Under the pieces are notes generated by a model. The model was not told the DNA's origin and ran no database searches. It saw only the letters and a program-made list of their open reading frames with translations. This document shows, in pieces, positions 33,590 through 41,889 of a stretch of 64,000 nucleotides of DNA (position 1 is the stretch's first letter; each line of letters begins with the position of its first letter). The stretch lies in NCBI GenBank assembly GCA_016209885.1, contig JACQVF010000011.1, forward strand, positions 1 to 64,000, in the 5' to 3' direction. Source of the stretch: Gemmatimonadota bacterium (GTDB taxonomy: Bacteria > Gemmatimonadota > Gemmatimonadetes > Longimicrobiales > Gaopeijiaceae). Position numbers and translations under genes: made by a program.

Positions 33590-35499
33590 TCGCGCGGCTG
33601 TACGACCTGGCCCTGGTGTGGGGGCTCTTCGTGGCCGCGAGTGGTTGCGGCCTGTGGGCGCTGGAGGGCTTACGGCTGCGGGCGTCCGGCCGTATCCGGC
33701 ACGCCCTTTTCGCGGGCGGGCTCGGATTGGGGCTTCTGGGCTACGTGACGTTCGTCCTGGGCCTCGCGGCAGTGCTCCGGCGAGAGGTGATCGCCGGGGC
33801 CTTCCTTCTCGGTCTGGTGATGGGGCTCGCGGGATGGTGGCGTTTCTGGCGGGCTGGCCGGGTCGAGGGGAAGGAGGCATGGCGAAGGCTCCGCCGGCGG
33901 TCGTGGCCGGAGGGGGCGCTCCTGGCGTTTCTCGGCGTGCTGGCGGGGATCAATCTTCTGGCCGCGCTGGCGCCGGTGATCGGGGTCGACGAGCTCATCT
34001 ATCGGGTGGCCGCGGCCGATCTCTATCTCCGGCACGAGCGGCTCTACTACCTCCCGTCCATGTGGCTGCATCAGCAGCCGCAGCAGGTGCAGATGATCCA
34101 GCTCTGGGGGATGAGCCTGGGCTCCCACTCGACGGCCCAGGTGGTGCAATGGGGGATGGGTCTCTTGCTCGTGGTGGCTCTGGTGGATCTCGGCCGCCGG
34201 GATATGCCGCTCGTCTGGGCGCTCCTGGCGGGGGCGATCTTCTACTGCTACAGCGACGTCCTTGTTCTTTCCGGTCGCGCCTCTCCCGATCTCGCGAATG
34301 GGCTGTTCCTGTTGCTGGCGGTGCTTGCCTGGCTCGAATGGCTGGAGACGGGGGTAGGCCGCTGGCTCGTACTGGCGGGGGTGCTTGCGGGGCTGTTTGC
34401 GGCGGGAGCTCGCCTGCAGGGCGCGTACGGCGCCGTGAGCCTGGCGATCCTGGTGGTGGTCTACGGCTGGCGCCGGCGAGGGTGGCGCTTCTCGTCGGCC
34501 CTCGCCCGCGGTCTGGGGGTGGGCTTCGTCGCGTTCCTGGCGGTGGCACCGTGGTACGTGAAGAGCTACGTGCAGACCGGAAGTCCCACGTGGCCTCTCC
34601 TCATGGGCGTCTTCGGGGCGCGGGACTGGACGCCGGACGCGCAGGCGTACGTTCTGGGGATCCAGGGCGAGGAGCGGGGGGTCGGCCAGTGGCTTTCCCC
34701 GGGGCGCATGGTGACCGCGCCGTGGGACCTGGTGATGGCCCCGGAGCGGTTTCACAGCGGGGTCATGGGGCCGCTGATTCTGGCGACCCTGCCGTTCGCA
34801 TTCCTGATCCGTCTGCCTCAGCGGGTGGGGTGGGCGCTGGCGGCCTCCGCGGTCCTTGCCCCGCTCTGGTACGTGAGCTATCCGAGACTGCGGGCCTACG
34901 TTGCGGGGGTCGGCCTGCTCTCCGTCGTCGTCGGGTATCTGCTCTGGCGCATCTTCCATGCGGTCATCCTCCCGGCCTGGGGGCGGGCGGCCATCCTCGG
35001 GTTCGTCCTGGCATGGCTTCTTCTGGGCGTCGGCGTTGCGTGGCGATTCCACGGCTGGGCAGCCCCGGTGGTGCTGGGCTGGGCGGAGGAGGCGAGATCC
35101 CTTTCGGCGCGACTCGCGCAGCCTGACGTACACTTCTTCTGGTACGACGATTATCAGGCGCTCAACGCCAGGCTTCCAGCGGGCTCGCGGCTGCTCCTGT
35201 ACGACTCGCGCGGCTACTATCTCCGGTACGACTACGACCGCTACGATCTGCTGGCAAAGCGCGAGACGCGGCCCGAACGGCTGCGCGACCCGAGGTACGT
35301 GGCGGAGCAGGTTCAGCGGCTGGGCTCGAACTACGTGGTGTTGTGGCCCGAGCCGCGGCACTCGACCGCCTATGAGCCGAGCAACTGGCTCGAGGATACG
35401 CTTCGCGGCCTCTGTGGGGCGCACTGGCCGATCATATATAGAAGCGCGTCCATGATCGTCTGCGAGGTCAGGCCGCTTCCAGGGGGCGCGGCGCCGTGA
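33586..35499 (+). CDS. Large GT-C-type membrane glycosyltransferase
   Basis: 637 residues, about twelve hydrophobic helices. LAPVIGVDELIYRVAAADLYLRHE is the acidic first loop (Asp-Glu), YYLPSMWLHQQPQQVQMI is a re-entrant region, and LSGRASPDLANGLFLLLAVL matches the helix that follows. Soluble C-terminal domain from about 510, with SRLLLYDSRGYYL. It starts GTGA-coupled to mini protein 2 and ends GTGA-coupled to a DPM-like GT2, which may make its lipid-linked donor. A dedicated donor-synthase/GT-C pair is therefore likely. Confidence 0.75.
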   Translation: MIARLYDLALVWGLFVAASGCGLWALEGLRLRASGRIRHALFAGGLGLGLLGYVTFVLGLAAVLRREVIAGAFLLGLVMGLAGWWRFWRAGRVEGKEAWRRLRRRSWPEGALLAFLGVLAGINLLAALAPVIGVDELIYRVAAADLYLRHERLYYLPSMWLHQQPQQVQMIQLWGMSLGSHSTAQVVQWGMGLLLVVALVDLGRRDMPLVWALLAGAIFYCYSDVLVLSGRASPDLANGLFLLLAVLAWLEWLETGVGRWLVLAGVLAGLFAAGARLQGAYGAVSLAILVVVYGWRRRGWRFSSALARGLGVGFVAFLAVAPWYVKSYVQTGSPTWPLLMGVFGARDWTPDAQAYVLGIQGEERGVGQWLSPGRMVTAPWDLVMAPERFHSGVMGPLILATLPFAFLIRLPQRVGWALAASAVLAPLWYVSYPRLRAYVAGVGLLSVVVGYLLWRIFHAVILPAWGRAAILGFVLAWLLLGVGVAWRFHGWAAPVVLGWAEEARSLSARLAQPDVHFFWYDDYQALNARLPAGSRLLLYDSRGYYLRYDYDRYDLLAKRETRPERLRDPRYVAEQVQRLGSNYVVLWPEPRHSTAYEPSNWLEDTLRGLCGAHWPIIYRSASMIVCEVRPLPGGAAP

Positions 35500-36467
35500 A
35501 GCTCATCATCCAGATCCCGTGTCTCAACGAGGAGCGCACGCTGCCGCAGGCACTGGCGGATCTCCCCACGGAGATTCGGGGGATCGACTGCATTGAAAGA
35601 GTCGTCATCGATGACGGAAGTACGGATCGCACCGTGGAGGTGGCACGCAGCCACGGGGTCGAGCATATCGTGCGGCACAACTACAACAAGGGCCTGGCGG
35701 CGGCATTCCAGACGGGCCTGGGCGCGTGTCTGGAATTGGGCGCGGATATCATCGTGAACGCGGATGGAGATAACCAGTATCCCGGAAGATATATTGCGGC
35801 CCTCGTGGCACCGATTCTGGCGGGCAACGCGGATATCGTGATCGGGGACCGGCAGATCGAGCGGATACGGCACTTTTCGTGGAGGAAGAAGCTTTTGCAG
35901 CGCGTGGGCAGCGCGGCCGTGCGCTACGTCTCGGGGACGCGTGTGCCCGACGCGCCCAGCGGGTTCCGAGCGTTCTCGCGAGAGGCCGCGCTGCGGATGA
36001 ATGTGGTGACCGGCTACACGTACACGCTCGATACCATCGTGCAGGCCGGGAAGAAGAACCTGAAGATCGCGTATATACCGATCGAGACGAACCCCCCATC
36101 ACGCGAATCGCGACTCATCCGGAGCACGGGTGGCTATGTGGTGCGTTCCGCGACGACGATCCTGCGGTTGTTCGCGCTCTACGAGCCGTTCCGTACGTTC
36201 GCGTATGTGAGTCTTCCGTTCTTCGTCGTGGGACTCGGGCTCTGCCTGCGCTATCTAGGGTTGCTGGTCTTCACGCACCCGCCGCGCGGGGCGCATATCC
36301 AATCCGTGGTGGTGGGCTCTGTCTCTCTGGTCATCGGGTTCCTGATCTTCCTGATCGGCTTGCTCGCTGACATTTTCAGCCTCAACCGCCACCTGCAGGA
36401 AGAAACGCTGTATTACCTGAGGCGCGAGGCGTTTTCTCGCCCCGGGAACCGCCCCGATTCCCGGTAG
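35496..36467 (+). CDS. GT2 polyprenyl-phosphate glycosyltransferase with two C-terminal helices
   Basis: 323 residues. IIQIPCLNEERTL, VVIDDGSTDRTVE and the DxD-type NADGDNQYP mark a DPM1/GtrB-like GT2. FVVGLGLCLRYLGLLVF and SLVIGFLIFLIGLLADIF are paired helices as in GtrB and ArnC-type enzymes, which pass a sugar to undecaprenyl phosphate. It starts at a GTG that overlaps the previous GT-C stop, and so probably feeds that enzyme. Confidence 0.86.
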   Translation: MKLIIQIPCLNEERTLPQALADLPTEIRGIDCIERVVIDDGSTDRTVEVARSHGVEHIVRHNYNKGLAAAFQTGLGACLELGADIIVNADGDNQYPGRYIAALVAPILAGNADIVIGDRQIERIRHFSWRKKLLQRVGSAAVRYVSGTRVPDAPSGFRAFSREAALRMNVVTGYTYTLDTIVQAGKKNLKIAYIPIETNPPSRESRLIRSTGGYVVRSATTILRLFALYEPFRTFAYVSLPFFVVGLGLCLRYLGLLVFTHPPRGAHIQSVVVGSVSLVIGFLIFLIGLLADIFSLNRHLQEETLYYLRREAFSRPGNRPDSR

Positions 36468-36468
36468 G

Positions 36469-37143
36469 GTGGGAGCGAAGGGCGTCGGTCCCGTGGCGAA
36501 CCCTGGAGCTGCCGGTCCGGCGGGAAACGTCTACGACAAGTTCAATTCCCGCAATCCGATTGTTCGGCATCTGATGGCAAGATACAAGGACGATCTGCGG
36601 GATCTGGTCACGCCGCTTCGTGTCGCGAGAATCCTCGAGGTGGGGTGCGGGGAGGGATACATCGACGAGTTCTTGAGTGGGACTACGGCGGCGTCGATCG
36701 AGGCAGTGGATGTGGATCGCGAGGTGCTGTGCGAGGCGAGGCGGAGGTGTCCGCAGGTCGGGTTCGCGGTGGCGGACGGACACCATCTGCCGTACCGCGC
36801 CGGCAGCTTCGATCTCGTGGTGGCCTGCGAGGTTCTCGAGCACGTGTCGCGGCCGGAGGAGTTCCTCGGCGAGATCGCGCGTGTCACCCGGAGGTACTCT
36901 GTGCTGAGCGTGCCGCGGGAGCCGATCTGGAGGTTTCTCAACGTGCTTCGCGGGGCCTATCTGACGGAGCTCGGCAATACGCCGGGCCACATTCAGCATT
37001 GGAGCGGACGGGCGTTCCTTCGCGTGGTGGGCCGCCATTTCCGGGTTGTGGAAGTGAGGTTCCCGTTGCCGTGGGTCATGGTCCTCTGTGAGCGGCGGGA
37101 TGGGGTGGGGAGCGGAGAGCTCGCTGTGGCCGATGGCGGGTGA
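36469..37143 (+). CDS. Class I SAM-dependent methyltransferase (cassette copy 2)
   Basis: 224 residues. ILEVGCGEGYIDEFL is a standard SAM loop, and LVVACEVLEHVSRPEEFL and TRRYSVLSVPREPIW follow, as in ubiquinone/sterol-type and Methyltransf_11 enzymes. GTG 36469 directly follows the GT2 stop, and its own stop overlaps the flippase-like gene as GTGA. With the next three genes it repeats the order seen at 29593-33435. Confidence 0.82.
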   Translation: MGAKGVGPVANPGAAGPAGNVYDKFNSRNPIVRHLMARYKDDLRDLVTPLRVARILEVGCGEGYIDEFLSGTTAASIEAVDVDREVLCEARRRCPQVGFAVADGHHLPYRAGSFDLVVACEVLEHVSRPEEFLGEIARVTRRYSVLSVPREPIWRFLNVLRGAYLTELGNTPGHIQHWSGRAFLRVVGRHFRVVEVRFPLPWVMVLCERRDGVGSGELAVADGG

Positions 37144-38225
37144 GCGTGGGCAGTTCGTGGGGCGGGCGCCGGCTCTCGGGGAGCGTTGGCGGTGCGCGGG
37201 GCGGGTGGTGGGCAGGGTTCACGGACGTGCAACGGGGGTGGTCGTGGGGGCGGGTGGCGGTGGCAGGCGGGGTGTCGGGGGTGCTGCTATGGTTCTTGTT
37301 TTCGCAGATCTCCGTCGCGGATGTGACGGCGGTGCTGAAGGGCGCGTCCCCGGGGCTGCTGGTGGTGGCGGGCGGGTTCTACGTGGTGGCGACGGTGATC
37401 CGGGCAGCGCGGTTCGGCCTGATTCTGGAGGTGCCGGTCAGGCGGCTGACGGATCTCACGGCGGTGGCGTTCGCACAGAGCATGTTGAACAACGTGTTAC
37501 CGGCGCGGGTGGGGGAGCTTTCCTTCGTGTTGCTGGCGAGGATGACGTTCGGATCGCCGTTGGCCCGGGGGGTGGGGACGCTGATCGTGATGCGCCTGCT
37601 TGACTATCTGGGGTTGATGGTGGTTTTTGTGGGCGTGTCTTTTCCGCGCCTTGACGACCTGGCTCCGGGGGCGAGGGTCGTGGTGGCGGGCACGACCCTG
37701 CTTCTCTTGCCCGCGTTGCTCGCGACCGTCGTGCTGGCCCGCGCTCGTCGGGAGCATCTGGATCGACTGATGCGGGTCGTGCCGCGGATGGCTCTCGGGA
37801 GCGGCGCGGTGCGGCGATTTCGGGACGCGGCGCTCGAGTCGATGGGCGCGTTTTCCGTGCTGAGGATGCGGCGGGCTCTTGTTGTCGTGGGCGGGGAAAC
37901 CTTGCTCGTATGGCTTGCATACTTCGGGATGTACCAGTTTCTGTTGCTGGCGATCGGCGTTTTTCTTCCGGTGTGGCAGGCGGTGATCGCGTCCACGTTG
38001 TCCATCTTTGCCATGGCGGTCCCGTGGATATCGCTCGCGGGCTTCGGGATCGTGGAGAGCGGGTGGGTGGCGGGACTCATGCTGGTCGGTCTGGAGCGAG
38101 AGCCGGCGATCGCCAGCGCGTTCGCGCTGCACGTCCTGACGCTGCTGGTGGTGCTGCCCACGGGGCTGTGGGGATGGCTGCGCGCCCGCTGGGGCGGGCC
38201 CGAGCCGGCTAGCCCCGATGCCTGA
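37140..38225 (+). CDS. LPG-synthase-TM (UPF0104) family membrane protein, possible flippase (copy 2)
   Basis: 361 residues, about eight helices. VATVIRAARFGLIL, the conserved NNVLPARVGELSFV (P-x-R-x-G-E) and VPWISLAGFGIVESGWVAGL identify the same family as the 30381 product, though identity between the two is modest. The first 40 residues are Gly/Trp/Arg-rich and cytoplasmic. The stop lies inside the start region of mini protein 3. Confidence 0.8.
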   Translation: MSVGSSWGGRRLSGSVGGARGGWWAGFTDVQRGWSWGRVAVAGGVSGVLLWFLFSQISVADVTAVLKGASPGLLVVAGGFYVVATVIRAARFGLILEVPVRRLTDLTAVAFAQSMLNNVLPARVGELSFVLLARMTFGSPLARGVGTLIVMRLLDYLGLMVVFVGVSFPRLDDLAPGARVVVAGTTLLLLPALLATVVLARARREHLDRLMRVVPRMALGSGAVRRFRDAALESMGAFSVLRMRRALVVVGGETLLVWLAYFGMYQFLLLAIGVFLPVWQAVIASTLSIFAMAVPWISLAGFGIVESGWVAGLMLVGLEREPAIASAFALHVLTLLVVLPTGLWGWLRARWGGPEPASPDA

Positions 38226-38433
38226 GCTAGAGGCAGGCCGCATGCAGAAGGCACGAATGTCGTCCTCGTCGCCCGGGAATGGCGGTGGCGGTGATGCGCC
38301 GGATTCGCGGCGCAGATCGCCGGTGCGGGATTCGGTATTCCTGGCCTGGCTGGTGATCGTCTATCTCTTTTTCTTCCTCCAGTTCCTCGATCACCTGGAC
38401 CTGGTCCGCCAGGCGATCCGCATGCTGCTGTGA
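38218..38433 (+). CDS. Mini membrane protein 3 (71 aa, one helix) upstream of a GT-C gene
   Basis: ATG 38218 overlaps the flippase-like gene by eight bases; ATG 38242 is another possible start. A Ser/Gly/Arg-rich polar stretch to residue 37 (RRRSPVRDS) precedes one helix (about 38-58, very Leu/Phe-rich) and a short tail DLVRQAIRMLL. The next gene, a GT-C enzyme, starts seven bases after its stop. Same slot and design as the products of 31382 and 33422. Confidence 0.62.
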   Translation: MPELEAGRMQKARMSSSSPGNGGGGDAPDSRRRSPVRDSVFLAWLVIVYLFFFLQFLDHLDLVRQAIRMLL

Positions 38434-38440
38434 GCGACGT

Positions 38441-40474
38441 ATGGTGCCGGTGAGCGCAGCGGTCGGCCTGTTCTATGTGGCGGTGTTGCTCCTGGTCGCC
38501 GTGGCCTTGGGGCGGAGGCTGCACCGGATCCTCAGCGTGCAGTTCCCCTCGTTCGCGGAGGATGTGTCCTTCGCGGCCGGGACGGGGTTGGCCCTGATCG
38601 CCTATGCTCTGTATCTGGCGGGCTCCTTCGGGCTGGTGAGCGCGTGGACGGCCGTCATCGCCGTGGCGCTTCCCGCGTCACTGTCGCTCCGGGAGATGGG
38701 AGGGGTCGTGCGGGATCTGGTGAGACGCAGGGCGCGGCTGAAGGCGTATGTGACGCAGATGGGCTGGGCGTGGCGGCTCCTTGTCGCGGGGCTCCTCGTG
38801 TACTTCCTGCTGAGCCTGATCAGCAGTCTGGCGCCGCCGACCTTCTCCGACAGCCTTCGTCACTCGATGGCGGTGCCGAAGTATTACATTCGTGCCGGCG
38901 AGGTGGGGTTCCAGCCGGTGTTCTGGTGGAACGTCTCCGCGCTGTCCGAGATGCTGTTCATGTGGGGAATGCTCCTGGGCAGCGATGTGGTCCCGACGCT
39001 GGTCAGCTACGGGTATGCGGTCCTGGTCTGTCTGTTGATGTTAGGGTTCTGCCGGGCGCACGGCTCGGGCAAGGCGGGCTTGCTGGCCGTGGGCACGTTC
39101 GTGGCGATGCCGGTGATCCTACAGCCCATGTCGATCCCGAAGCCGGAAATGCCCGTGACCTTCTACATTACGGCAGCGGTGGCGCTGTGCTGCTACTGGT
39201 CGAGGAACGGCCGGTTGGCCTGGCTGGCGCTGTGCGGGGCATTCGCGGGCATGGCGGCCTTCACGAAGCTTCACGGGTTGCCGGTCCTCCCCATTCTGGG
39301 CCTGTGGGTGGGCGTGGCCTCCGTTCTCCGGAGCGGACGGCACGCAGGTCCGCCGCTCGGGAACATGCTGGTCTTCTCGATCATGGCCGTCCTCTTCGCG
39401 TTGCCGCTGTACGGGCGGAACTGGCTTGCGAGCGGGGATCCGTTCTGGCCCTTCGGGTACGGGCTGTTCCACGGGGATTTCTGGAACGCGACGATTCATG
39501 CCCGGTGGATGGCCTGGGACAAGGGAGTGGGCAACGATCTGCTGGCGTTCCTGACGACGCCGTGGTACCTGACCGTGGAGACGGCGAGATTCGCGGATTT
39601 CGACGATGTGCGGAAGTTCGTGTCGCCGCATTTCCTGGCCTTTGTTCCAGCGGTCTTCTGGTTCTGGCGGGATCTTCCGCAGCCCATGCGGGGTGCAGCG
39701 GGCTGGCTCGTGTTCGCGCTCTCCGTCTACTATGCCCAGTGGGTCTTCTTCTATACGAACACGGATTACGTCATCTACGTGTTCCCTCTGCTCAGCATTC
39801 TGGCGGGCAGCGGAGCGTCTCTGGTATTTCGCCGCGGGGCGTGGCTGCGCGCGGCCGGGGTTCTGTGTTTCCTGAGCGTGTTCGCAGGCGTCATTCCGCT
39901 GGCGCTCCTGGCCGCGAGGCCGTTCACGGCGGTGGTCTTCGGGCTCGAGCCGCGTGACAGTTTTCTCCGTTCGCAGGTCTGGTACTACGACGACATCCAG
40001 TGGCTGAATCGGCACCTTCCGGCGGGCAGCAAGCTGTTGTACCTGCCGCTGGCGAGCTACTACTATCTCGACCGTGAGTACGTGGTGGGCGCGGCGTACT
40101 ATCAGGGTTTTTTGGATTACGCGGGGTTCGAGCAGCCGAGAGAATTGCTGCGAAGACTCGTGGATGGGGGGTTCACGCATGTGGTGGTGGATGCGGGCGC
40201 CCTGGAGAACGTGCGGGAGTACATCGTCCTGGCGAAGGGTCAGGTGCCGCCGGGGGGTGAGCCTTTTCGGGCGCTGATCGAGGAGGGCGCCCTGTTGGCG
40301 GTCTATTCGAATCCAGAAGCGCGGACGGTGCAGAGCCGGGTGCTGGGCTGGAGCAAGGCGTCGCCGTTCACGATTTATGCGATCAGGGATGAGGAGGGGG
40401 GCGTGAAAGCTGGATCAGAGAGGAATGAGGCGGCGGGCTTGGCGGTGCGGAAGCGGGTCAGCTATGGACGGTAG
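38441..40474 (+). CDS. Large GT-C-type membrane glycosyltransferase
   Basis: 677 residues, about twelve helices. LAPPTFSDSLRHSMAVPKYYIRAGE is the first outer loop, with Asp in the catalytic position but no Asp-Glu pair; PMSIPKPEMPVTFYITAAVAL and GAFAGMAAFTKLHGL resemble the corresponding helices of the 31612 and 33586 products. Soluble C-terminal domain from about 510 (SKLLYLPLASYYYLDREY) matches theirs. Donor and acceptor unknown. Confidence 0.73.
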   Translation: MVPVSAAVGLFYVAVLLLVAVALGRRLHRILSVQFPSFAEDVSFAAGTGLALIAYALYLAGSFGLVSAWTAVIAVALPASLSLREMGGVVRDLVRRRARLKAYVTQMGWAWRLLVAGLLVYFLLSLISSLAPPTFSDSLRHSMAVPKYYIRAGEVGFQPVFWWNVSALSEMLFMWGMLLGSDVVPTLVSYGYAVLVCLLMLGFCRAHGSGKAGLLAVGTFVAMPVILQPMSIPKPEMPVTFYITAAVALCCYWSRNGRLAWLALCGAFAGMAAFTKLHGLPVLPILGLWVGVASVLRSGRHAGPPLGNMLVFSIMAVLFALPLYGRNWLASGDPFWPFGYGLFHGDFWNATIHARWMAWDKGVGNDLLAFLTTPWYLTVETARFADFDDVRKFVSPHFLAFVPAVFWFWRDLPQPMRGAAGWLVFALSVYYAQWVFFYTNTDYVIYVFPLLSILAGSGASLVFRRGAWLRAAGVLCFLSVFAGVIPLALLAARPFTAVVFGLEPRDSFLRSQVWYYDDIQWLNRHLPAGSKLLYLPLASYYYLDREYVVGAAYYQGFLDYAGFEQPRELLRRLVDGGFTHVVVDAGALENVREYIVLAKGQVPPGGEPFRALIEEGALLAVYSNPEARTVQSRVLGWSKASPFTIYAIRDEEGGVKAGSERNEAAGLAVRKRVSYGR

Positions 40475-40497
40475 GTGAGCTGGGGAGAACGCGACTC

Positions 40498-41889
40498 GTG
40501 CGATCGATGCAGATAGTGCCCGTGCCGATTCGTGAAGTTCTGGCTCTGGTGACGGTCCTGTTGTTGGCGTTCTACGTGGGACAGGACGTGTCCCTCGGGA
40601 ATTACGTGAAGGTATCCCTGCTGGCGATAGCCGTGATGGTGGCGCTGGTGTTCTGGAACCCGCGGCTAGGCCTCTACGCGTTCTTCTTCACCGCGATCTA
40701 CCTGCCGTTCCACTGGCGCGTGTCCAAGCTGTCGCCGAGCTCGATGATGATCGGGGGCTCGCTCTTCGCGTTGGCTGCGTGGCTCGCCTTGCGCCCTCAC
40801 GAGCTGAGGCTCTCCCGGATTCTGATTCCCGCCGGGATGGCGGCGCTGGTGGCTTGGCTGAACGCCATGCGGTACGGGCCGGTGTACGGGTGCGCGGTCT
40901 GCGGCTTCAACACGCCGTACATCCTGAGCGAGGCGCTGGTGTTGTTCTTCCTGACCTATCATTTGATCCGAGAGCGCCGGCAGATGTGGTGGTGTCTGCT
41001 GGTATTCGGAGTGGCGCTCGTGGGCCGGAACGTGATCGACATCGTGTTGACCATCTTCTCGTTCCGGGCAGGGAGCGTGCTGGGTGCGATTCGACAGGAG
41101 GAGCTGTGGCTGGATTCGGCCGCCACGACGGAGTCGGCGTGGCGGAGCATGTTATTGCCGCTCCTGCTTGTGATACCGGCCATGCTTCGGGACAGGATCG
41201 TGCGGTCGGTGTTCGTTCTGGGGCTTCTATCGTCGGTGATCTGGCTGGCGTTGTCCGCGACGCGCACGGGGATCGTGGGTCTGGTGTTGGGCGCCGCCTT
41301 TCTGCTGACCGTGCTGCCGGCCCGGGAGCGGGCCCGGCTCCTCCCGATCCTTTCGGTGCTGGGGCTCATTGTCGTCTTCGGGGCAGCGGTGTATTCGGAG
41401 ACCTGGGCTCACGTGCTGTGGAAGACGCGGCAGGATCTGGAGGTCGGGATCGAGACGGGGCGACTCGCGTACTGGCTGAGTGCGTGGGAGGCGTTCGCGA
41501 AGAATCCTCTCTGGGGCAGCAGTGTCGGTACGAGCCACAGCTACTTCCTGGGCACGGGGCGGTACATGGGGCTGGCGTTTCTGATACCCTTCTTCGTGGC
41601 CATGTGGGTCATCTGGCGGCACGGCGCCTGGCTTAGAAGGCAGCCGCTGGATCGACTGAGCTGGGCCGTGGTGGTGGGAATGCAGGGCGGCCTGCTGGCG
41701 GCCGTCGTTCTCAATTTTCTCGGCACGACGTTTCAGGGTGCGGTTCCGGCGTTTTTCTTCTGGATCCTGGTCGGCATCCAGGAGGCGATTTACATGGACG
41801 TGAAGCGCGGTCGCTTCGCCATCGTGAAGCCGGAGGCTGAGTACGGGGGAACGGAGGGGCGGGAGGCGTCCGCCCGCGCATCGGCTTGA
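40498..41889 (+). CDS. O-antigen ligase/polymerase family membrane protein (Wzy/WaaL-like)
   Basis: 463 residues with about ten to twelve helices. LALSATRTGIVGLVLGAAFLL is the strongly conserved helix of the PF04932 family (S-x-T/S-R-x-G-x-x-G). A large outer loop (about 315-345) holds GIETGRLAYWLSAWEAFAKNPLWGSSVGTSHSYFL, including the R-x-x-x-W and GxGxxxSH-like residues and the His expected for ligases or polymerases. It probably polymerises repeat units or ligates the chain. Start GTG 40498 or ATG 40507; a GGGGAG lies at 40482. Confidence 0.82.
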   Translation: MRSMQIVPVPIREVLALVTVLLLAFYVGQDVSLGNYVKVSLLAIAVMVALVFWNPRLGLYAFFFTAIYLPFHWRVSKLSPSSMMIGGSLFALAAWLALRPHELRLSRILIPAGMAALVAWLNAMRYGPVYGCAVCGFNTPYILSEALVLFFLTYHLIRERRQMWWCLLVFGVALVGRNVIDIVLTIFSFRAGSVLGAIRQEELWLDSAATTESAWRSMLLPLLLVIPAMLRDRIVRSVFVLGLLSSVIWLALSATRTGIVGLVLGAAFLLTVLPARERARLLPILSVLGLIVVFGAAVYSETWAHVLWKTRQDLEVGIETGRLAYWLSAWEAFAKNPLWGSSVGTSHSYFLGTGRYMGLAFLIPFFVAMWVIWRHGAWLRRQPLDRLSWAVVVGMQGGLLAAVVLNFLGTTFQGAVPAFFFWILVGIQEAIYMDVKRGRFAIVKPEAEYGGTEGREASARASA

